NCBI GenBank assembly: GCA_029706075.1 | Contig: JAINUG010000213.1 | Coordinates: 508,616 to 572,615 of the forward strand | Source: Aldrovandia affinis | Taxonomy: Eukaryota > Chordata > Actinopteri > Notacanthiformes > Halosauridae | Reading direction: 5' to 3' | DNA length: 64,000 bases | Shown here: piece by piece, positions 29,993 through 39,008 of the stretch | Numbering within the stretch: the stretch's first letter is position 1 | How the letters are laid out: each line of letters begins with the position of its first letter | Position numbers and translations under genes: made by a program | Notes under the pieces: model-generated | Told to the model about the DNA's origin: nothing | What the model saw: only the letters and a program-made list of their open reading frames with translations | Databases searched by the model: none

Positions 29993-30130
29993 TGGTTCTC
30001 TGTGGCTCAGTTGGTAGAGCACGGCGTTGGCAACTCTTAGGTCGTGGGTTCAATCGCCACTGGGGCTACATATAGCCTAGTGGGGGAAAACTAAGTCGCT
30101 TTGGATAAAAGCGTCTGCTAAATGACATAT
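29993..30130 (+). mobile_element. tRNA-derived SINE
   Basis: The head GGTTCTCTGTGGCTCAGTTG GTAGAGCACGG carries an A box and GTGGGTTCAATCGCCAC a B box. The tail is CTAAGTCGCTTTGGATAAAA GCGTCTGCTAAATG. The tRNA-like start is part of the SINE and not a functional tRNA gene: the body continues with no tRNA terminus or T-run. Confidence 0.88.
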
Positions 30131-30293
30131 AATATTATTATTATTAACTCATCGCCCCAATTGTTAAGCACGGCAAATTACAAATGGGACTAAGATATGT
30201 GTATCAAACCAGCTCTGGTCAAAGCTTGGGCGTCGAACATTCGTGTAAGAGCCTGCTCTATTACGCGTGCAAAACTGTAAATGACTTCTATAA

Positions 30294-30445
30294 TATATGC
30301 CATTTAGCAAACGCTTTTATCCAAAGCGACTTAACAATAGTGAATGCATACATTTTCCAGTATATGTGGTCCCAGTGGTAATTGAACCCACAACCTAACC
30401 GCTGCCAACGCCACGCTCCACCTACTGAGCCACACAGAACCACCA
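30294..30445 (-). mobile_element. tRNA-derived SINE
   Basis: Complementary copy of the family at 29993: tail CATTTAGCAAACGCTTTTAT CCAAAGCGACTT at its left and the tRNA head complement (CTACTGAGCCACACAGAACC) at its right. It lies only about 160 bp from the inverted copy at 29993, so the two could form a hairpin. Confidence 0.85.
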
Positions 30446-31121
30446 CTTATCGACTTTTATATTGTTAGTGTGGCGCATTTAGACATGTATAGGCTATTAG
30501 CCGTGTGAGTGTTCCCCGAAGTAATTGCTTAATGTTTTTGTTCTCTTTTCTTTACACAGTAGTCTGCTTAAGGAAGTGGTCTGCAGTAGTGGTAAGCAAC
30601 TTCCACTTTTTTTTTTTACATCAAAGCTGACTAATTGAATCATCGCTAATGGGCCTCCCCTATTCACAAAATAGCATTCCTTTTGTAATTTGTGGTCAAT
30701 TTTGCTAAAACGAATTGCCCTAATGTTAAAACGTTTTACATCTGCAATAATGTTATCGTGGCATAGATCGGACGATAATAATGGGATCGGCCATGTCCAG
30801 TCACTGAGTGAAATCGCATATAGTAACGCACATAATAACAGGCTTTTGTTTTCATTAAACAGTCAGATATGCTTGTTTTGACTGTGTGCAATCTATATTG
30901 CTATATTGACTGTGTATCTATATATATCATATTTTCCCCACTCACGTCACATCTGTCTGCCAATAATTCCTGTCTCTTCCCCTAAAGAGACAAAGAGCCC
31001 CGCTTTACAAAAGGCGCAATTTAACGGTTAAAATAGAGTTGTTGTTTTTTACCCCTTTGGTCCCAAAGTGGTCTTTTCACAAAATGTATTTCTAATTGAA
31101 AATATGTATTTTTGGCAATAC

Positions 31122-31221
31122 NNNNNNNNNNNNNNNNNNNNNNNNNNNNNNNNNNNNNNNNNNNNNNNNNNNNNNNNNNNNNNNNNNNNNNNNNNNNNNN
31201 NNNNNNNNNNNNNNNNNNNNN
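31122..31221. other. assembly gap of 100 N
   Basis: Exactly 100 undetermined bases, the conventional size for a gap of unknown length. Linkage of the foxg1 region on the left with the repeat-rich region on the right depends on scaffolding. Confidence 1.
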
Positions 31222-32035
31222 GCATCGCTTGCTTTTTTAATCTCTGGGGGCGCAGGAAAATGCACTCATAAAACGATATGCACCTTTGTGTTCATGTTTC
31301 TTATACATGTTTGTATATATAAACATGGCAGCTGTCAGACTCCTTTGGCCTGTGTGGGTGTTTAATGTACAGATGCACCCGCTGTCCCCCACGCCCATCA
31401 GCCTTGCACACCTGATGATGTCACACAATGCGTAGGACTGCTCAAACACGTTCTCAACTGCATGAAGCTGCTGTAAGTGCAGTCGCTCATGACATCCGTG
31501 TGGTTTTGAGGCCTGTTGCATCATGGGATTAGCTTCGACTGCACTGCCGTTAGCTTGTAGTGTGCAGAGTTTACTGCAGGCCCAGGACTGTGTTTTACCC
31601 CCCTCTCCCTCCCTCCCCCCACACACCCCCGGAAATGTGTGGTGACACAGCACGGTCACTGGTTTGACCCATTTAAAGAGAGTCCTTCCAATTCCCTTGA
31701 ATAATTAGCACGTAACTTTGCCAGAGATTAACCTCTTTTCCTGCGACATGTGTGGCAGCATGCCCAGAATGTGGAGTTTTGCCGTAGTAATTTAAGAGTT
31801 GGGGAGGTGGGAGGAGGAGGGGGGGTTCCAGACAAAGCCTGGCAACAGGGGGATTCGCCATTGGCACTTGCATTGTGTGCTTGCCTGGCAAATATAAGAT
31901 CTGTCCATCTACATGCATGCAAAGATTTAAAAAAAATTATTTCCAAAAAAACAAAAAGACCAAAATGTTGGAATGTAAGCTTCGGGTACCTTGACATTTA
32001 ACAGTACTGATGGTTTAAACAACCAACAGTCGACC
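31222..32035. other. no gene seen
   Basis: Short ORFs only, including Pro- and Gly-rich ones from GC-rich simple sequence near 31590-31830. No family signature. Confidence 0.4.
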
Positions 32036-32039
32036 AAAG

Positions 32040-32600
32040 TGCTGTACAGTAATAAATAAACAGTAATAAAAACAGTACATGTAATACAATACAATAAGAA
32101 AAAGAAGAAGGAAAAAATAATTCACATAAAAGTACCATAAAAGTGTCTAGCTCAACCGGAGTTGAAAGCCTGGGAGAAAAGGTAAGTCTTCAATACGGAC
32201 TTAAAGACCTCTAAGGTTCGGGCAGATCTAATATGCAAGGGCAGGCTGTTCCAGAGGCTAGGGGCAGCCGCCACAAAGGCTCGGTCACCTCTGGTTTTTA
32301 GCCTAGTCCTGGGGACATCCAGCAGCAGCCGATCTGCCGACCTCAGTGCTCTAGCTGGGGTATGACAATGTAAAAGTTCAGCTAAGTACAGAGGTGCCAG
32401 CCCATTCAAAGCTTTAAAAACAAACAACAAAAGTTTAAAATCAATCCTGAAGAGGACGGGAAGCCAATGGAGTGAGGCCAAAACTGGTGTAATGTGGTCG
32501 CGCTTTCTTTTACGAGTAAGAAGACGAGCAGCTGCATTTTGTACCAGCTGCAGACGTCGAAGCGACGACTGGTCAATACCAACATACAAAGAATTACAAT
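32040..32600 (-). mobile_element. non-LTR LINE 3' end (CR1/L2/Rex1-type)
   Basis: The minus-strand frame 32152-32589 is an open 145-codon fragment of the ORF2 C-terminus: LVQNAAARLLTRKRKRDHIT, ASLHWLPVLFRIDFKLLLFV, FVAAAPSLWNSLP and FKSVLKTYLFSQAF. The YADD catalytic part is missing. It is followed on the minus strand by a short 3' UTR with TTATT-rich tail (32040-32140). Confidence 0.9.
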
Positions 32601-32974
32601 AATCCAGCCTCGTGGTTTTAAGATATAAGATATATTATATACTAGTGCTGCATATTATGATTATTATAATATGGACTACTGAACTGTCAGCACAGAAGAG
32701 AAGAAATTCCCACAGAGCAGGTTGTTTCATTTCACACTCGGCAGGACATCCACTGTCCTGGCAACCATTCGAGGGAGTCTACTCTTACGGTGTTCCTCCA
32801 TTGAGTGCCGTTTCGCATATTCCATTTCGCAGTGCTTCACATTCAGCAGTCCCGTTCCCATATTCCTCTCCAGTGCTCCTAACTTCCTTTTTCCGCCTGA
32901 GGAAACATGTTTTTATAATTCAAGTCATAAGGATAAATAACACTTGTGTTTGCTCCTTAAAATGCAACCTAGTT

Positions 32975-33215
32975 AGCAGTGTAGTATAATGGTTTGGCAA
33001 CTGGGCTTTGTAACTCAAACATTTCAAGTTCAGTTCCCAGGTGGAGCACTGCCGTTGTACCCTTGAGCAAGGTACAATATCCAGCTGTAATTAGGCAGGA
33101 TATCATTTAGACGGCTGGATATCAGTGAAATATCCAGCTGTCTAAATGGATTGTATGTTAATACGTGTAAACTGTGTCACTCTGGATAAATGCCTAAAAA
33201 ATATAAAATTACAAA
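32975..33215 (+). mobile_element. tRNA-derived SINE (V-SINE/DANA-like)
   Basis: AGTGTAGTATAATGGTTTGG CAACTGGGCTT with GTTCAGTTCCCAGGTGGAGC resembles a tRNA head. It is followed by GTTGTACCCTTGAGCAAGGT, a core found in fish V-SINE/DANA-like elements, and a decayed stem-loop tail CACTCTGGATAAATGCC. An internal duplication of ATATCCAGCTGT occurs at about 33079 and 33130. Confidence 0.75.
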
Positions 33216-33784
33216 CAGACAAGAAGTCAAACAGTTGGTGTAAAACTGTGGGGCTAATTCAAGCTGCCTCAGTGTGATATAGGTAATTTAGAATGTGCCT
33301 TTTTGTAAAGGTACCAGCTTCAGTTACTGTATGTCTGCATTCTCTGTGGCTGAAAACAGTAACATTTAAAAAAAAATTCACCTGCTTAAGTAGAGGCTTT
33401 GGTTGATGAGGTTCTGAAGCAGCAAAATATCTGTGTGGTGTCTTGATTTTAAATAATTAAAATGTTGTTTATTGTATAAAATCGATAGAAAATGCTGTTA
33501 TATAAAAATAATTCTGGCATCACATAAGAATAAGAAGTAACAGAGAAATATGTGCACGGATAGAGGCTGTAGATAAAGTCAGGCATGTTTTCTTAATGGA
33601 TGCTGTGGTGCTTTTGATGCTGTTTAAAATGACACTGTCTTTTAACGCAGCCCAAACAGAGTTCAGTCTCTCAATTAAATGGAATGATCAGTGTGAGCAA
33701 GATCATTCAATAGGATTGATCAAACAATTACATTTTGAATCTACATCCAGGTTAAAAATATTGTGTTCAAGAATACATTTAGAG

Positions 33785-34169
33785 GCCTCCCGCGTGGTCC
33801 AGTGGTTACAACGTCCGACGCTGGCCACGGAGACCGGGGTTCAATTCCCCGTCTCGCCAAGTGTCGGCTCTGGCCGGGAGTGCCACCAGGGGGCGGCGAT
33901 TGGCTGTCCGCCCCAGGGAGGGGGGAGGGGAACCGATGTGACGTTCGCTGCGTAGAGTGGCCCTGTAGTACCGGGTTACGGTCGACGGCCTGCGGGTGCC
34001 GTCTCGTAAGAGGCGTCACTTCGCTTCGTCACTACCGGTCGCAGGACTACGGCAGCGAACTCACATTACTAGGGGGGGATTGACGTAAAAATAGCGGGTC
34101 TAATTGGCTACCAAATTGGGAGAAAAATGGGATAAAATCAGAAACAAATTTATTAAAAAAAGAAAAAAA
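33785..34169 (+). mobile_element. tRNA-derived SINE inserted in gene copy A
   Basis: Head GCGTGGTCCAGTGGTTACAA and B box GGGGTTCAATTCC resemble tRNA-Glu/Gly. The GC-rich body (TGCCACCAGGGGGCGGCGAT) and A-rich tail follow. It is flanked by the 16-bp duplication AAGAATACATTTAGAG (33769-33784 and 34170-34185). Copy B has one uninterrupted site, AAGAATACATTTTGAG, at 60217-60232, so this SINE arrived after the duplication or differs between haplotypes. A 5'-truncated relative is at 63658-63990. Confidence 0.95.
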
Positions 34170-35522
34170 AAGAATACATTTAGAGTAAACATACCTTTTC
34201 CCACAACAGATACGATCTCTGAAGACCACGATGACAAGCAGGATGATGCCAACTGAAGGGAAAAACATTTAGTGAATGCATTAGACTTCTTATGAGCACA
34301 CAAGACTGACTGTGCATACCAAAGGACAAACAGGTAACTGCTGTCTTGTAAAGCAGGTGATTCCACACAGCTGTGGTTTCTGATTTATTTAAGCAATTAC
34401 ATCCCACCATGCTTAGGGTCTTGTATAAAAATGCTGGGCAGGCCCAGTTGCCCATTATTTTGGGTAGCATGGCTAGAAAGATCTAGGTGACTTTGAAAGA
34501 AGACAATATAACCAGGAACAAGACAATATAAGTGCAGGAGTGATTGTTGGGGCACGTTTGGCAGGAGCTTAAATGCGATGCCAAATGCCCTATTAAGGCA
34601 CTTCATGTTGGTTTTTCCTTTATTTTGGCAGTTAACAGTAGCTGAGTGCCTTTGAATAAGACTACAACATGGATAACCAAACTACCAGCGGTGAAGGATT
34701 ACACTTGCCACAGAAAGCAACTTTAATCTCAATCTTTATCTCAGAGCTGAAGAGTTCCTGTTCCATTCCCAAAAACAAGAATGAACATCCACTCACCTGG
34801 CACTCCTATTCCCACTCCTATTATAATACTTTTCACATCTTAGGGAGGAGAGAAAAAGAGGAGTAGGAAAAAAAGGTTTGTAAATGTACACAATATGCTT
34901 GAAATCAATGCATGTTTGAGAAATACATTTTATGTTTTGATGAAACATTGAATTTAACTTACCAGTGTTTTGGGTGGAATATGTTGTGTTGGCTAAGAGA
35001 AATAAAGATATTCAATGACATGTTTATGTGTTCAGGTTCATGTAAGGTTACCCACAGCATGATGGCTTCAACTTTATAACAATGGTCTATTTACTGTATG
35101 CGTTGCATAGTAGATTACATAAAGGCCTACTGTATGCAATGGGGAAGGATTGCTGGAGGAATTGGCTAATATAAATGAATATAATCATTTTTATTCAATG
35201 TCAGTGGTGATGGAATAACTTGAACACATGGGAACAGGTTATAAAATCAACATGTTTAGTAAACTGTCATTTATATGAAAAAAGACCCTTACCTCCACCA
35301 TCTCTTTTAGTCATCGATGTGTTATTCTTCAGTGCAGGACACTCTGTAATAATTATTCATAGTTATTAATGAAGTTCAAATTTTATAATTAAAAACCCAA
35401 AGTGGACTGCAGATTTGTGCATTTGTGTGTGCGATACAGAGTATGACATAACAAAAATGTTTGTCTTTAAACTAAATACAGCTATGAGCAAAAGAGCCAC
35501 GGTGTTAAATAGTGTAAACATG

Positions 35523-35880
35523 GGGCTTCCCGCGTGTTCTAGTGGTAGGAGTGCTCGACGTTAGCCACAGCGACCGGGGTTCGATTCCACCGGTCACGCC
35601 AGTTTTGGCTCTGGCCGGGAGTGCCACTAGGGAGCGGCAATTGGCTGTCCGCCCCTGGGGGGAGGGATAAAAAGCCGAAGGAAAGACTCGCTGCATATAT
35701 GAGTGGTCGTGCATCGGTGACAGGCTTCGGCCTAGGCGGGCACTGGCTCGAAGGAGGCAGTGCAGTGCTCGCTACTGTTCGAGTTCTCACACGAGGGAGG
35801 GATAATTGGCACGAAAAAAAGAGGGAATTGGATACTAAAAGATGGGTGGGGAAAAAATGCAGAAAAGCAACAAAAATAAT
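35523..35880 (+). mobile_element. tRNA-derived SINE shared by both gene copies
   Basis: GGCTTCCCGCGTGTTCTAGT GGTAGGAGTGC is an A-box-bearing tRNA-like head; GGGGTTCGATTCCACCGGTC holds the B box. The body GGGAGTGCCACTAGGGAGCG resembles the 33785 family. The tail is A/T-rich. It lies in the intron between exons 3 and 4 and is present at the same place in copy B (61564-61912), so it predates the duplication. Confidence 0.88.
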
Positions 35881-36740
35881 GCATTGAATTTTTTTTAATT
35901 TTTTTTCAATAGTCTAAACAAATAATTGTTTTGATTGTTGCTTTTTTCCCCCCATCTTATTTTTCTTTTATGTTTAGATTTTTTGCAAGCATAAGAAAAT
36001 GAGAGAAAAATGGCCTACCAAATAATCTCTATCAACTTGCGTTGCGAGAGTGCAGATTTTGTGTGTCCCGTGTGCTCATTAAATACAGTTTGGATGCATC
36101 ATCATGTTTTCAGTCACTGTGAAAGTGCAGGTGTTTGTCCCAGGTCTCTTTTCCTTTGCACACTGACCCAAGCAGGTTATGTGTTTTGAAGGAGACAGAA
36201 GGAGAATTCGACTTACCGTCAAGAGGCAATGGTCCAGAGGTTTGATGGGATCCTTTCCCTCAAAGAAGAGCGTTTTTCCTCGGTGAGGTACACGTACATC
36301 TTGCCGTCTTTTTCGCAAACCCAGTGTGGTGACTGCAATGGTGGCAGGGCTGTCCCACAATCAGGGAGGTCTGGGGAATTCTTCCGTATCCAAATGTTCT
36401 CTCCATCGGTGTCTGTCAACACTTTCTGCACGTCTTGCGCGCATCCAGGTTCAGAACAGGACTCGCAGCCACTGAATGCTGTATTACAGGAACAAGACAA
36501 TCTAAATGCAGGTTGGTCATTGACACTTTTAAAATAACATGTTTCAATACTCATTTTCTGTGATTCACAACCACAAAACTGAAATAGAATAATGCGCAAC
36601 TGATTTTAACTTACCAGTGTTTTGGGTGGAATCTGCTATGTTGGCTAAGACAGAATGTGGAAAGAAGGTGGGAGCTTGACAGGAAAATAGAGGAAGAAAG
36701 ATATTCAATGACATGTTTATGTGTTCAGGTTCATGTAAGG

Positions 36741-37329
36741 CAGTGCTTCTCAATTATTTTCTGTTACGCCCCCCCTAGGAAGAAGAAAACATTTCGCGCC
36801 CCCCACTCTCCGCCGCGACTATAAATAGTATCATTTGTCTATAAAATTGTTATAAGTACACCTCTGCATAACATTGTATCCTTATTAACATTAAAGAAAT
36901 GCTATGGTGTGGGGTTTTTTGCACTGAGCAATTTGGTACGCCACCTTATATGATGCTAACAGTGCTCGCTGGTTTTCTGAAGTAGCATTCACAAAGCGGG
37001 ATGATTGTCGGCAATATTCGGCACGTTTTCGCTTAAAAAACTCAAGCGGCTTATCAGCGTGATTGGGGTGTAATGTCTTTAAGTGACGCCTTAATTTATT
37101 TGGCTTCATGCTGTCCGCTGCCAACATTTTAAGACACAGTAAACACACCGGTCTTTCCTCGTCTCCCACCGTAGTCACAGTGAAGCCAAGCGCTTCGTCA
37201 TATTTCCTCGTCTTAGCTTTCGGGTGACTTTTGTTTGTCTCATTATCTTCGTCTCTCGTAGCTTCGTACGGCAAAAAAAAGCATGTTCCCCGGGGTCACG
37301 GGGCGCGCCCCACTATTTGAGAAACACTG
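36741..37329 (-). mobile_element. hAT element with BED-type zinc-finger ORF, in intron 1 of copy A
   Basis: 589 bp with terminal inverted repeats CAGTGCTTCTCAA and TTGAGAAACACTG, flanked by a perfect 8-bp duplication ATGTAAGG (36733-36740 and 37330-37337). Copy B has the empty site TTCATGTAAGGTTACCC near 62957. Inside, the minus strand is open at 36891-37274 for about 127 codons with CLLCLKMLAADSMKPNKLRR HLKTLH, a C2-H-H BED-like finger as in ZBED/hAT transposases, but there is no ATG in frame and the catalytic part is absent. Non-autonomous derivative. Confidence 0.93.
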
Positions 37330-38079
37330 ATGTAAGGTTACCCACAGCATGATGGCTTCAACTTTATAACAATGGTCTATTTACTGTATGCGTTGCATAG
37401 TAGATTACATGAAGGCCTACTGTATGCAATGGGGAAGGATTGCTGGAGGAATTGGCTAATATAAATGAATATAATCATTTTTATTAAATGTCACATTACT
37501 CACCTCCAGTCGTCGTTGGTATAATGCAGAATAGCGCTGCAAAAATTGAAAGCACACTGCAGCTGTCCCCCGTCATTTTGTTTCCAACCCTGCGTATCCG
37601 TCCTGTAAGGGAGAGATAATTGCCATATATCATGTTAGTTTTTGATTATTTTATGTCATTATTGGCAACACTCACCATCAAAAATGTTTTCCTACATCCC
37701 CAATCCCTCTTAAATCACAAATGTTGAGGAATTTCAAATGTCTTCACGTCAACGTTCACACCACCGACGGGGCGTGGAATTCCTTCTCTCTGTGCGTGAG
37801 TGCCTTCGGTGGTACGGAGGGCAAATCTACAACTGCAGGAAATTAATGCGACCTTGACAGTGAATTCCTTTTACTTGGAGCCAAATCCTTAAAATAACAC
37901 GAAACGACAGCTATGCAAAATATGCAGAAGATAGGCGAACTGGTACGAGAAACCACCGCTTTCAGTGAGATGTAGTAGTCTATAAATTTAACCGCTAACG
38001 AGAAAAAAAGAAGGCTGATCGATACACACCAAAGAGACTGATATCATATTTATGTTCATTCCATTAGATCCTTCGCATG

Positions 38080-38520
38080 CATACGGGGGGGGGTTGAGAG
38101 ATGTGGGTTGAAAGCTTCCTTTGGCTTCCTCCAGACATAAACCCGCCCAGATGTAGCAAAAGGAGTAAAAGACGCTTCATCAGACCATATTACTTTATTC
38201 CACTGCTCAGAAGTCCAGCTTTTGTGCCCATTGCTCCAGGTTATGCGTTGTTGTGCATTGGCCTTGGTTACAAGCGCTTTCCGAATCGCAGCCCAACCAT
38301 AAACATCAGCTTTTGTTGAGACAAATTCAGTTCGGTGGTCATTTTTGAGACAGTTGATTTGCGGTCTTTAGCAACTATCCTGTTAAGTGTCCGTCTGCCC
38401 CTGTCGGTGAGCTTAGACTTGCAAGCACTGGTCCTCTTTCCTGAAGCACTTTCAACACCGCTTCCCTTCAAACGTCAAATCATTTTGACCTTTCTGTGGC
38501 TGACGCACCTGCAATTTGGG
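38080..38520 (-). pseudogene. Tc1/mariner transposase remnant
   Basis: The minus strand shows the N-terminal paired-like part (SKLTDRGRRTLNRIVAKDRK, then a GLRFGKR stretch) near 38268-38471. Further along is the complement of a VIWSDE-region (38170-38200, from GACCATATTACTTTATTCCA). Frames are broken. Part of it (about 38285-38404) recurs at 63402-63525 in copy B of the duplication. Confidence 0.8.
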
Positions 38521-38849
38521 CACCAAATATGGGACTATTTCACTAATCTGTTAGATCTCTCATGTTGCTTTAGAGACTCACATATTAAAGTGTTGATTTT
38601 AAAACATCTTATCTGGCAGGCACATATTGATAATTAGTAGACATTAATATGTAACATGTGTAGACTCCTTTTTAATTGCAATTCAGTTACTTCAAAATAT
38701 GAGTCATTTTTCATGTGTGTTTTACATTATTTTTCATACCCCCTGTATGTACATTAGGATAGGACTTTGCATTTTGTAATATGTATCCATGTTGATGACT
38801 GTCCAAATTTTTTTTTGTAAAAATCTAATAACTTTTCCTTCCCTGTGTT

Positions 38850-39008
38850 ACAGGTACAGTATGCAGCTGCCAACAATTACGTCTATTACTGTATTACGAC
38901 ACTGATCTCTTGCGTGGACTATGATTGATCTTACCACGTATTAATGCACATCTTGTAAGTCACTCTGGATAAGAGCGTCTGCCAAATGCCAAAATGTAAA
39001 TGTAAGCA
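38850..39008 (+). mobile_element. SINE/L2 3' fragment
   Basis: Same structure as 19470-19650: GTGTTACAGGTACAGTATGC ..., ACATCTTGTAAGTCACTCTG GATAAGAGCGTCTGCCAAAT and a TGTAAA end. Confidence 0.78.

Larger units (their letters stand above)
34195..37576 (-). pseudogene. unrecognised type I membrane protein gene, copy A (frameshifted)
   Basis: Exons predicted from splice sites and comparison with copy B: 37576-37504 (ATG, signal peptide, 24 codons, hydrophobic SVLSIFAALFCIIPTTTG), 36644-36615 (30 bp, ANIADSTQNT), 36478-36217 (cysteine-rich ectodomain, GCESCSEPGC and WVCEKDGKMYVYLTEE), 35343-35293 (51 bp, CPALKNNTSMTKRDGG with an N-glycosylation site), 34992-34963 (30 bp, ANTTYSTQNT), 34817-34797 (21 bp, GVGIGVP), 34252-34195 (transmembrane GIILLVIVVF then basic RDRICCGKR). 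Extracellular exons are phase 1-1; the last leaves in phase 2, so a cytoplasmic exon should follow, but I cannot place it. Exon 3 is 262 bp against 264 in copy B because of two 1-bp losses (T-run near 36273 and AGAGG(A)TTTG near 36238); the shifted frame ends in TGA at 36219-36221, before the membrane segment. Family not recognised. Confidence 0.72.
33639..38404. repeat. segmental duplication, copy A
   Basis: This block is repeated in the same orientation at about 60086-63525, with long runs of near-identity in both exons and introns of the membrane-protein gene. The left edge is CTTTTAACGCAGCCCAAACA in both. Copy A carries two extra insertions (33785-34169 and 36741-37329). Copy B lacks about 515 bp near A 37770-38285 and has its own insertion (61925-62134). 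Confidence 0.95.

Noticed and set aside
30000..30062. tRNA gene
   Set aside because: A and B boxes belong to a SINE head; no complete cloverleaf with acceptor pairing and the sequence continues into the SINE body.
33790..33860. tRNA-Glu/Gly-like gene
   Set aside because: SINE head, shown by the target duplication, body and A-rich tail. The same applies to 35525-35600 and 61566-61640.
36217..36478. Ectodomain as a chemokine or immunoglobulin domain
   Set aside because: Cysteine spacing (CxxC, then C, C, C) and surrounding residues do not fit either pattern well enough; left unassigned.
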